Shown here: piece by piece, positions 1 to 7,016 of the stretch
How the letters are laid out: the number at the start of each line of letters is the position of its first letter
Position numbering within the stretch: position 1 is the stretch's first letter
Assembly: GCA_964388085.1 (NCBI GenBank)
Contig: CAYLZW010000297.1
Location: 1 to 7,016 of the forward strand
Reading direction: 5' to 3'
DNA length: 7,016 nt
Origin: CAYLZW01 sp964388085
GTDB taxonomy: Bacteria > Myxococcota > UBA727 > CAYLZW01
Translations under genes and position numbers: made by a program
Notes under the pieces: generated by a model
What the model saw: only the letters and a program-made list of their open reading frames with translations
The model's database searches: none
What the model was told of the DNA's origin: nothing

Positions 1-2
1 CC

Positions 3-74
3 CCGCCCAAGGACCGCGAGGAAGAGGCTGCCAAAGCGAAGGAGCGCTTCCAGAAGCGCGCCGCCCGGGCGTGA
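3..74 (+). CDS. C-terminal tail of an unidentified protein, cut by the left edge
   Basis: The frame starting at base 3 is open from the window edge to a TGA at 72-74 and encodes 23 residues, beginning PPKDREEEAAKAKERF and ending KRAARA. The tail is highly charged, with alternating acidic and basic residues and alanines, as expected of a terminal amphipathic or coiled helix. Codons are G/C-rich at third positions like the neighbouring genes. Nothing in so short a piece identifies a family. It points toward the pirin gene, so the two converge across about 150 bp that contain a strong hairpin. It could be a chance open frame, but its composition and clean stop make a real gene end more likely. 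Confidence 0.55.
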   Translation, partial: PPKDREEEAAKAKERFQKRAARA

Positions 75-133
75 CGAGCGGGGATCCAAGAATCCGCGTC
101 GTGCTGGCCCGAGCTTCGATCAGAAGAATTTCT

Positions 134-202
134 CACGCAAAGCCGCGAAGCCGCCAAGGAGAACGCCTGTGCTTCCCCTTGGCGGCTTTGCCGCTTTGCG
201 TG
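134..202. repeat. Long imperfect palindrome with 8-bp tandem units; possible bidirectional terminator
   Basis: Arms at 134-159 and 177-202 are complementary at 24 of 26 positions by my alignment, around a 17-base loop; pairing can extend slightly outward with mismatches. Each arm has an internal 8-bp rhythm: the left arm reads GCAAAGCC (137-144), GCGAAGCC (145-152) and GCCAAGGA (153-160), and the right arm is its near mirror. It lies between two convergent genes, ending at 74 and 226, which suits a bidirectional terminator. However, neither side is followed by a clear T-run, so classical Rho-independent termination is not obvious. The internal tandem units and near-perfect symmetry suggest a dispersed palindromic element (REP- or MITE-like). 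That is inference; copies elsewhere in the genome cannot be seen here. Confidence 0.8.
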
Positions 203-225
203 AAATCGTTCCGATCGCAGCTCGC

Positions 226-1335
226 CTACGAGGGCGAGCCTTTCTTCTCCACGCGCCCGTCGGCGTGCTTCGCGAAGCGCCCGGCGTCGCGCGGATGCAC
301 GGGGCCGTTCCCGTCCCACGGCCAGCCGCCGAAGCCCGTGCGCTGGTAGTCGAACACCGTCTCGATGATCTCGGCGCGCGTGTTCATCACGAAGGGGCCG
401 TGCTGCGCGACCGGCTCGCCGATGGGACGTCCCTGCAGCAGCAGAAGCTCGCACTCGTCGTCGCCGGCGACGAGGCTGACCGAGGCGTCACCGCGGAGGT
501 GTACGGCGCTCGATGAGCCGACGTCGCGGCCGAGGACGCGCAGGCCGCTGCCCTCGAAGAACGCGAGCATGCGGTGCGTTCCGGCAGCCGCGGGCGGGAG
601 CGTCCACTTCGCGCCCGGCGCCATGCGGATCGTCCACAAGGCGACGTCAGCCTCGTCGTGGGCGGCCCACGAGTGCGGCGGCGGCGGCGGCGCCTTCTTG
701 TCGCCGAGCTTGCCGGCGATGACCGTCACCTCCGTGCGGCGGCCTGCGTCGTCGACGTGCTCCACGCGCGGGATGTCCTCGCTCCACAGCATGGCGAAGT
801 GCGGCTCGACCATCTTCGAGCTGCTCGGCAGGTTCAGCCAGATCTGGAAGAGCTCGGCCGGGTTATCCCGCTCGCGCTCGACGAGGGGAAACATCTCCGC
901 GTGCACGATGCCGCGGCCGGCGGTCATCCACTGTACGTCGCCGTGCCCGAAGCGGGCCGTGGCGCCGAGGGAGTCCGAGTGGTCGATGAAGCCGCGCCGC
1001 ACGAGGGTGACCGTCTCGAAGCCGCGGTGCGGGTGCTGCGGGAAGCCGGGCACGACGTCGCCGTGGTACATGCGCCAGCCGTCCTTGCCCTCGAAGTCCA
1101 TGCCGATGTTCCGGCCGGCCAGCGACGCGGCGGGGCCGAGCTGCTCGTTTCCCTTCGGGTACGCGTCGTCGTGGTGCGCGCAGAACAAGAACGGGTCGAC
1201 CGTCTCCCAATGCAGCCCGCCGAGCGGTCGCACGGCGAGGATGACGTCGTCGTGCGCGGCGTCCGAGGCGGTGCTCGGGGAGGTGACAGGCTCGTTCTGA
1301 GGGGCGTCGTGTGGGGCGGACATGAGGAGGGACAT
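226..1335 (-). CDS. Pirin family protein (cupin-fold, metal-binding)
   Basis: This encodes a bicupin protein of the pirin family. Known members are cytoplasmic or nuclear iron proteins, and some, such as E. coli YhhW, have quercetin dioxygenase activity; the substrate here is unknown. Numbered from the upstream GTG at 1353, the metal ligands of pirins are present: His107 and His109 in HPHRGFETVTLVRRG, and His151 and Glu153 in GRGIVHAEM. Their spacing matches human pirin. The C-terminal cupin follows, with a five-proline run (676-690) before it, and the protein ends in GPFVMNT plus a Gly/Trp-rich tail. The ATG at 1335 is preferred because GAGGTG lies about 10 bases upstream, giving 369 residues. 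GTG at 1353 and ATG at 1323 are alternatives. It is longer than human pirin (290) or YhhW (231), partly through an N-terminal extension of some 25-30 low-complexity residues. The family call is secure, the reaction is not. Confidence 0.93.
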   Translation of the reverse strand: MSLLMSAPHDAPQNEPVTSPSTASDAAHDDVILAVRPLGGLHWETVDPFLFCAHHDDAYPKGNEQLGPAASLAGRNIGMDFEGKDGWRMYHGDVVPGFPQHPHRGFETVTLVRRGFIDHSDSLGATARFGHGDVQWMTAGRGIVHAEMFPLVERERDNPAELFQIWLNLPSSSKMVEPHFAMLWSEDIPRVEHVDDAGRRTEVTVIAGKLGDKKAPPPPPHSWAAHDEADVALWTIRMAPGAKWTLPPAAAGTHRMLAFFEGSGLRVLGRDVGSSSAVHLRGDASVSLVAGDDECELLLLQGRPIGEPVAQHGPFVMNTRAEIIETVFDYQRTGFGGWPWDGNGPVHPRDAGRFAKHADGRVEKKGSPS

Positions 1336-1427
1336 AGCATCACGACACCTCACACGCAGCGCCCGCTAGCGTCGGGTAGCCTCGTGCGCATAGCTCTCGG
1401 GCCGGCGCTTCGGCTACAAGGGACGCC
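1336..1427. promoter_or_regulatory. Divergent intergenic region between pirin and the dehydrogenase gene
   Basis: The two flanking genes point away from each other, so this 92-bp gap must hold the start signals for both, unless one is transcribed from inside the other. For the plus strand, TAGCCT at 1377-1382 is a weak -10-like hexamer (T, A and final T match) with no recognisable -35 box. An 8-bp palindrome CGCTAGCG lies at 1364-1371 and could be a small operator half or chance. The ribosome binding site of the dehydrogenase gene is AAGGGA at 1418-1423, four bases before its ATG. Assignment of promoters is inference. Confidence 0.4.
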
Positions 1428-3884
1428 ATGGCAGAACCCACGCTACCCACGCAGGCCCGCGCCGTCGTCATCGGCGGCGGCGTCATCGGCTGTTCGGTCG
1501 CCTACCACCTCGCGCACATGGGCTGCGACGTCGTGCTGCTCGAGCGACACCGGCTGACGGCAGGCACGACGTGGCACTCGGCCGGCCTCATGGTCACCTT
1601 CGGGTCCACCTCGGAGACGTCGACCGAGCTGCGCAAGTACACGCGCGATCTGTACGCGCGGCTCGAGGCCGAGACGGGGCAGGCCACGGGCTTTCGGCCC
1701 ATCGGCTTCATCGAGGTCGCCGCGGACAAGGACCGGCTCGAGGAGTACCGGCGGGTGTCGGCCTTCAACCGCCACTGCGGCGTCGACGTGCAGGAGATCT
1801 CGCCCGCCGAGGTGAAGGAGCTGTTCCCGCTCGCGCGCACAGACGACCTGCTCGCCGGCTTCTACGTGAAGGAGGACGGCCGCGTCGATCCCATCGACGT
1901 CACCATGTCGCTGGCCAAAGGCGCCAAGCGGAAGGGCGCGCGCGTCATCGAGGGCGTGTCGGTCACCGGCGTGCTGAAGAAGGGCAACGTCGTCACCGGC
2001 GTGAAGACCTCGCACGGCGACATCCAGGCCGAGCTCGTCATCAATTGCGGCGGCGCGTGGGGGCGACAGCTCGGCTTGCAGGCCGGCGTCAATGTGCCGC
2101 TGCAGGCGGCCGAGCACTATTACCTGCTCACCGATGAGATCCCGGCGGTGTCGAAGTCGTGGCCCGTCCTCGAGGACCCGGGCAGCTACGGCTACATCCG
2201 CGAAGAGGGCGGCGGCCTCATGATCGGCCTGTTCGAGACCGTGTGCGCGCCCTGGAAGGTCGAGGGCATGCCCGATGACTTTGCCTTCGGCGAGATCCCG
2301 CCCGACTGGGATCGCATGGCGCCCTACATCGAGAAGGCCATGGCGCGCGTGCCCATCACCCTCGACACCGGCGTGCGCAAGCTGTTCTGCGGGCCCGAGT
2401 CGTTCACGCCGGACCTGGCGCCGTGCCTCGGTGAGTCGCCCGAGCTGAAGAACTATTTCGTCGCGGCCGGGCTCAACTCCATTGGCATCCTGACCGGCGG
2501 CGGCGTCGGCCGCATGATGGCGCACTGGATGCTGCACGGACGGGCCGACGTCGACGTCACCGGCGTGCACGTCGACCGCCTGCACCCGTACCAGGCGAAC
2601 CCGGAATACCGGCGCACGCGCACGGTGGAGTCCCTCGGGCTCGTCTATCAATGTCATTATCCGACCCGCTCCATGACGACCGCTCGCGGCGCCAAGCGCG
2701 CGGCCATTCATGATCGACTGGTCGCGCGCGGTGCGTTCTTCCGCGACGTCAGCGGCTGGGAAGGCGCCGACTGGTACACGCCGGACGGCTCCCCGCCCGA
2801 CGCCGGCCCGCTCACCTGGGGCAGGCCGAGCTGGTTCCCCTTCTGGCAGGCTGAGCACGAGGCCGCGCGCAGCGGCGTCATCCTCATGGACATGTCGTTC
2901 ATGTCCAAGCTCCTCGTCCAGGGGCGTGACGCCGGCCGCGTGCTCAACTACGTGTCGGCCAACGACGTCGACGGCGCGAGTGAGACGGTCACCTACACGC
3001 AGTGGCTCAATGAGGGGGGGACGCTCGAGGCCGATCTCACCGTCACCAAGCTGAACGACGAGCGCTTCCTCGTGGTCGCCTCCGACACCGCGCACCGGCA
3101 CGTACAGAGTTGGCTGTCGCGTCACATTCCGCGCGACGCGCACGCCTTCGCCACCGACGTGACCTCCGGTTACGCGCAGCTCAACATTCAGGGGCCACGC
3201 TCCCGAGAGCTGTTGCAGAGCCTGACGAGCGTGGACCTCTCGAATGACGCCTTTCCGTTCCGTACGGCGCGCGAGATCGACATTGGCTTCGCGCGCGTGC
3301 TCCTCTTGCGCATCACCTACCTCGGCGAGCTCGGCTACGAGCTCTACATCCCCACCGAGCAGGCCGCGCACGTCTATGACCTCCTCGTCGAGCGGGGAGA
3401 GCAATTCCGCCTTCGTCACGCGGGGCTGAAGGCTCTCGCGAGCCTGCGGATGGAGAAGGGCTACCGCGACTACGGGCACGACATCGACAACACCGACTCC
3501 GTGCTCGAGGTCGGGCTCGGCTTCGCGGTCGATCTGAAAAAGCCCGGCGGCTTCCTCGGCAAAGAGGCCGTGCTCGCCAAGAAGGCCGAGAGCCCGCTGC
3601 AAAGGCGCCTCTTGCAGGTGCTGGTCAAAGACCCTGAGCCGCTGATGTTCCACGCCGAGGTCGTGTACCGAGACGGCAAGGCGCTCGGCTATGTGCGCGC
3701 GGCGTCCTACGGCTTCACGCTCGGTGGCGCCGTCGGGCTTGCGATGATCGACGCAGGTGAGCCGCTGAACCAGGCCTGGATCGACGCGGGCGCATGGGAG
3801 ATCGACATCGGCGGCAAACGCTACCCGGCGGTCGCGTCGCTGCGGCCGCTGTACGACCCGAAGAACGAGCGCATCAAGATGTGA
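1428..3884 (+). CDS. Sarcosine/dimethylglycine dehydrogenase-like FAD oxidoreductase with folate-binding GcvT domain
   Basis: This 818-residue flavoenzyme likely oxidises the N-methyl group of sarcosine or dimethylglycine and hands the formaldehyde unit to tetrahydrofolate, in the cytoplasm. Residues 12-40 are a Rossmann dinucleotide fold: GGGVIG (16-21), ending at acidic Glu39. GTTWHSAG (46-53) holds His50, which matches the histidine that carries covalent FAD in SARDH and DMGDH. The DAO domain runs to about 370, a linker domain to about 430, a GcvT domain to about 710 and a GcvT C-terminal barrel to about 805. Within GcvT, LNEGGTLEADLTVTKL (527-542) places Asp536 near the position of the folate-site aspartate. 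EKGYR (676-680) and the ending LYDPKNERIK look closer to SARDH than to DMGDH. The start has AAGGGA just upstream. Substrate and electron acceptor (ETF or oxygen) are not determined: no ETF, serine hydroxymethyltransferase or other methyl-group pathway gene is adjacent. Confidence 0.87.
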   Translation: MAEPTLPTQARAVVIGGGVIGCSVAYHLAHMGCDVVLLERHRLTAGTTWHSAGLMVTFGSTSETSTELRKYTRDLYARLEAETGQATGFRPIGFIEVAADKDRLEEYRRVSAFNRHCGVDVQEISPAEVKELFPLARTDDLLAGFYVKEDGRVDPIDVTMSLAKGAKRKGARVIEGVSVTGVLKKGNVVTGVKTSHGDIQAELVINCGGAWGRQLGLQAGVNVPLQAAEHYYLLTDEIPAVSKSWPVLEDPGSYGYIREEGGGLMIGLFETVCAPWKVEGMPDDFAFGEIPPDWDRMAPYIEKAMARVPITLDTGVRKLFCGPESFTPDLAPCLGESPELKNYFVAAGLNSIGILTGGGVGRMMAHWMLHGRADVDVTGVHVDRLHPYQANPEYRRTRTVESLGLVYQCHYPTRSMTTARGAKRAAIHDRLVARGAFFRDVSGWEGADWYTPDGSPPDAGPLTWGRPSWFPFWQAEHEAARSGVILMDMSFMSKLLVQGRDAGRVLNYVSANDVDGASETVTYTQWLNEGGTLEADLTVTKLNDERFLVVASDTAHRHVQSWLSRHIPRDAHAFATDVTSGYAQLNIQGPRSRELLQSLTSVDLSNDAFPFRTAREIDIGFARVLLLRITYLGELGYELYIPTEQAAHVYDLLVERGEQFRLRHAGLKALASLRMEKGYRDYGHDIDNTDSVLEVGLGFAVDLKKPGGFLGKEAVLAKKAESPLQRRLLQVLVKDPEPLMFHAEVVYRDGKALGYVRAASYGFTLGGAVGLAMIDAGEPLNQAWIDAGAWEIDIGGKRYPAVASLRPLYDPKNERIKM

Positions 3885-3894
3885 CCGCGGGCGC

Positions 3895-5274
<1,380 letters not shown>

Positions 5275-5344
5275 AGGCTTCTCGTAGCACCTTCGGCGAC
5301 AGCCGGCCTCGACGACGACGAAAGAACACGCGATAGCGCAGGCC
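5275..5344. promoter_or_regulatory. Divergent intergenic region between dbpA and the methyltransferase gene
   Basis: This 70-bp gap separates two divergent starts and should contain both promoters and leaders. It includes a short GAC triplet run at about 5310-5320. No convincing -35/-10 pair is visible on either strand. The methyltransferase gene has only a poor ribosome binding site here (CAGG just upstream of its ATG), while dbpA has GAGAAG. Shared control of the two RNA-processing genes is plausible but not shown by the sequence. Confidence 0.35.
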
Positions 5345-6190
5345 ATGAGCGCGCGCGTGAAGACCACCTTTCGCGGCTGGGCCCACCCCGGCCCGACGCC
5401 TCCCGGCGGCGTCGACCTCGAGCCGGGCGAGACCCTCGACTTCCTCGCCGGGCGCTGGCGCATCTTTCAGTACGCGGGCGGCCATCGCTTCTCGACCGAC
5501 GACGTCGTGTGCGCCTGGTACGCGAGCCAGTGGGCGCCGCGGGTCGACCGCTACTGCGATCTCGGCAGCGGCATCGGCGCCGTGGCGCTCACGGTTGCTT
5601 GGCGCCTACCGGGCTGTGACGTCGTCACCGTGGAGGCCCAGGAGGAGTCGCTGTACCTGCAGCGAAAGTCCATCCGCTACAACGGCGTCGAGTCGCGCTT
5701 CACGACGCTGTCGGGCGACCTGCGCGACACCACGCTCCTGTCCACGTATGAGCCCTTCGACCTCGTCACCGCCTCGCCCCCCTACTGGGCGACGACGGAC
5801 GCGGTCGCTCCCGCGCACCAGCAAGCGGTCGGCGCCCGCCTCGAGACGCGCGGCACCATCGCGGACTATGCCGAGGCGGCCATTCGGGTGCTCGCGCCCG
5901 GCGGCGTGTTCGCGTGCGTGTTCCAGGCCTCGCAAGACGCGCGCGTACGGGCCGCCCTCGACGACGCTGGCCTTGTGCTCATCCGCACGCGACCGGTGCG
6001 CTTCAAGGAGGGGGTCTCCGAGGACAAGAGCGGCATCCGCGTCTACCTCTCCGCGCGGCGCGAGGACCTGCCCGACGACTGGCAGCGTCCTCCCGTCGAG
6101 GAGCCGGCGCTGACCATCCGTGCTGCCAGCGGCGCCGTTCACCCGGAGTACGACGCCGTAAAGATGAGCTTCGGCTTCCCGCCCGGGTGA
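5345..6190 (+). CDS. TrmN6-type tRNA1(Val) adenine-37 N6-methyltransferase family protein
   Basis: This is an S-adenosylmethionine-dependent methyltransferase of 281 residues, a little longer than E. coli TrmN6 (YfiC, about 245). TrmN6 makes N6-methyladenosine at position 37 of tRNA1(Val). The region LDFLAGRWRIFQYAGGHRFSTDDVV (about 31-55) is the characteristic entry segment of this family. The SAM-binding motif I is DLGSGIG (72-78), with acidic Glu97 after the second strand. The catalytic loop is SPPY (134-137), where N6-adenine methyltransferases usually have NPPY. A family-typical motif follows at 201-211 (KEGVSEDKSGI). ATG 5345 is the first start after an in-frame TAG at 5285-5287, so the start is well bounded despite a weak ribosome binding site. 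The N-terminal 30 residues are a proline/glycine-rich extension. It could be another member of COG4123 acting on a different RNA or a protein; the exact target is inferred. Confidence 0.78.
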   Translation: MSARVKTTFRGWAHPGPTPPGGVDLEPGETLDFLAGRWRIFQYAGGHRFSTDDVVCAWYASQWAPRVDRYCDLGSGIGAVALTVAWRLPGCDVVTVEAQEESLYLQRKSIRYNGVESRFTTLSGDLRDTTLLSTYEPFDLVTASPPYWATTDAVAPAHQQAVGARLETRGTIADYAEAAIRVLAPGGVFACVFQASQDARVRAALDDAGLVLIRTRPVRFKEGVSEDKSGIRVYLSARREDLPDDWQRPPVEEPALTIRAASGAVHPEYDAVKMSFGFPPG

Positions 6191-6205
6191 CGCAGCGCAT
6201 AACCA

Positions 6206-6221
6206 GGGCAAACAGGTGCCC
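6206..6221 (+). terminator. Weak hairpin after the methyltransferase gene
   Basis: GGGCA at 6206-6210 pairs with TGCCC at 6217-6221 across a six-base loop, 15 bases past the methyltransferase stop. The stem is only five pairs and no T-run follows, so it is at best a weak terminator or pause site and may be chance in GC-rich DNA. It lies upstream of the next gene, whose start is 51 bases further on. Confidence 0.2.
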
Positions 6222-6240
6222 ACGTCGTCCCGTCTGCCGC

Positions 6241-6267
6241 TACACTTGGCGCCCGCGCGAGGGGAGG
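6241..6267 (+). promoter_or_regulatory. Start signals of the right-edge gene: -10-like box and Shine-Dalgarno
   Basis: GGGGAGG at 6261-6267, with core GGAGG four bases before the ATG at 6272, is the best ribosome binding site in the window and decides the start. TACACT at 6241-6246 matches the -10 consensus at four of six positions, but nothing like a -35 box is found 16-18 bases upstream. The ribosome binding site is well supported; the promoter assignment is tentative. A weak TGGC-based sigma-54 resemblance at 6247-6250 lacks the required -12 element. Confidence 0.5.
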
Positions 6268-6271
6268 CGAC

Positions 6272-7016
6272 ATGCGAGCAGCACAGCAACCGATCAGCCA
6301 GGCCGCGCAGTCCTGGGCCACGGCCCGCAACGTCGATCTCCGCTCGCTCGACGCCACGCAGCAGCGGCAGGTCATCGCGGACGTATCGGCCGAGACCGGC
6401 GTTCCTCGCGCCGAGGTGATGAACCAGCTCGTCGCGCTCTGGAGCGCGGCCAACGACGCACGCGGCGGCGACGCGATGGCCATGCTGGGCGACAAGCGTG
6501 CGCTGCCGAACGCCGCGCTGGGCTCGACGCCACCGCGGATGAACGCGCTGAACGCGCAGCTCGCGGCGCGCATGGGCGAGGTCGACACCCTCAAGCGCCT
6601 CGATCCGTCGCAGGTCAGCTTCGCCAACGCGGCCGACGTCATCTCGAGCGCCCAGAAGTTCATCCTGCCGCTGCCGAAGCTCGACGGCGGCGGCGAGCCG
6701 CTCGTCTATCCGAAGGGGCACGAGAAGGCCGGTCAAGCCGTCACCGATTGGCAGGGTAAGCCCATCGGCGAGCGCGGCGTGGTCTTCCACAACGACAAGG
6801 ACGACGCCGTGCAGGCCGCCAAGGCGGACGGCAACAGCGTCGTCATCATCAACCAGGTGAGCGAAGAGCAAGCCGCCGCGCTCATGAAGCACCTGAACGG
6901 CCGCGATCCGAACAAGCTCTCGCTCAGCGAGGTCAAGGAGACGCTCAGCTTCGCGCGCGACGAGCTCGGCCTCGGCGACATGTACAACTCGGACCGCGAC
7001 TTCATCAAAAGCAAGA
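6272..7016 (+). CDS. Unidentified protein, N-terminal 248 residues, cut by the right edge
   Basis: The frame beginning at ATG 6272 stays open through the window end. It follows an in-frame TAA at 6200-6202 with no other ATG or GTG between, and has GGAGG four bases upstream. I do not recognise the family. The start MRAAQQPISQAAQSW has no signal peptide and no transmembrane segment is visible, so a cytoplasmic location is likely. Residues 1-60 are rich in Ala and Gln and look helical, followed by a Pro/Gly/Asn-containing linker to about 90. From about 130 the chain looks globular: LVYPKGHEKAG (144-154), then alternating strands and helices including GERGVVFHNDKDD (166-178) and GNSVVIINQVSEEQ (187-200), then a helical region to the end. 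Codon use matches the neighbours. It is 81 bp behind the methyltransferase gene on the same strand, so co-transcription is possible, though it seems to have its own start signals. Confidence 0.85.
   Translation, partial: MRAAQQPISQAAQSWATARNVDLRSLDATQQRQVIADVSAETGVPRAEVMNQLVALWSAANDARGGDAMAMLGDKRALPNAALGSTPPRMNALNAQLAARMGEVDTLKRLDPSQVSFANAADVISSAQKFILPLPKLDGGGEPLVYPKGHEKAGQAVTDWQGKPIGERGVVFHNDKDDAVQAAKADGNSVVIINQVSEEQAAALMKHLNGRDPNKLSLSEVKETLSFARDELGLGDMYNSDRDFIKSK

Noticed and set aside
3014..3020. Run of seven G bases inside the dehydrogenase gene, a possible slippage or phase-variation site
   Set aside because: The frame is intact across it and encodes the conserved Glu-Gly-Gly of the folate domain, so constraint on the protein explains it.
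5275..5463. N-terminal extension of dbpA by 63 residues
   Set aside because: The frame is open, but the extension would overlap the methyltransferase gene, has no similarity to DbpA N-termini, and the ATG at 5274 reproduces the family start and length.
6246..6262. Possible sigma-54 promoter (TTGGCGC)
   Set aside because: The -24 TGGC is present but the required -12 TGC element is absent at the right spacing.
5914..6759. 281-codon plus-strand frame across the methyltransferase end and the next gene
   Set aside because: It runs out of frame through both genes and the gap, and its product is almost entirely Arg, Ala and Gly.
5606..6892. 428-codon minus-strand frame opposite the methyltransferase and right-edge genes
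   Set aside because: It overlaps two better supported plus-strand genes and shows no domain or ribosome binding site; it is a GC-bias shadow.

Overview
This is a high-GC bacterial window with four complete protein-coding genes, one gene tail at the left edge and one gene cut by the right edge. The strong G/C bias at third codon positions produces very long open frames on the strands opposite the real genes. No rRNA, tRNA, CRISPR array, insertion sequence or phage gene is visible. Base composition and gene content fit a high-GC Gram-negative such as a myxobacterium (Myxococcota) or another high-GC proteobacterium. That placement is inference; no phylogenetic marker is present.

Left part (1-1335): a short C-terminal tail of a plus-strand gene ends at 74. 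It converges on a minus-strand pirin-family gene (226-1335) that keeps the four metal ligands. The convergent gap holds a long, nearly perfect hairpin whose arms are built from 8-bp tandem units. This looks like a dispersed palindromic repeat that may also terminate transcription from both sides.

Middle (1336-3894): a 92-bp divergent gap separates pirin from a large plus-strand gene for a sarcosine/dimethylglycine dehydrogenase-type flavoprotein. It has an N-terminal FAD oxidase domain with the covalent-flavin histidine and a C-terminal GcvT-type folate domain. It probably demethylates an N-methylated glycine and passes the one-carbon unit to tetrahydrofolate. It ends only 10 bp from the stop of the next, convergent gene.

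Right part (3895-7016): dbpA, a DEAD-box RNA helicase for 50S ribosome assembly, lies on the minus strand. It is divergent, across 70 bp, from a plus-strand N6-adenine methyltransferase of the TrmN6 (tRNA1-Val) type. Together they form a small RNA-maturation locus. After an 81-bp gap comes an open-ended plus-strand gene (6272 onward) with a good ribosome binding site and a product I do not recognise.

Most of the window is ordinary chromosomal housekeeping and metabolic content. The least explained items are the hairpin at 134-202 and the unidentified gene at the right edge. I see no convincing evidence of a new multi-gene system.
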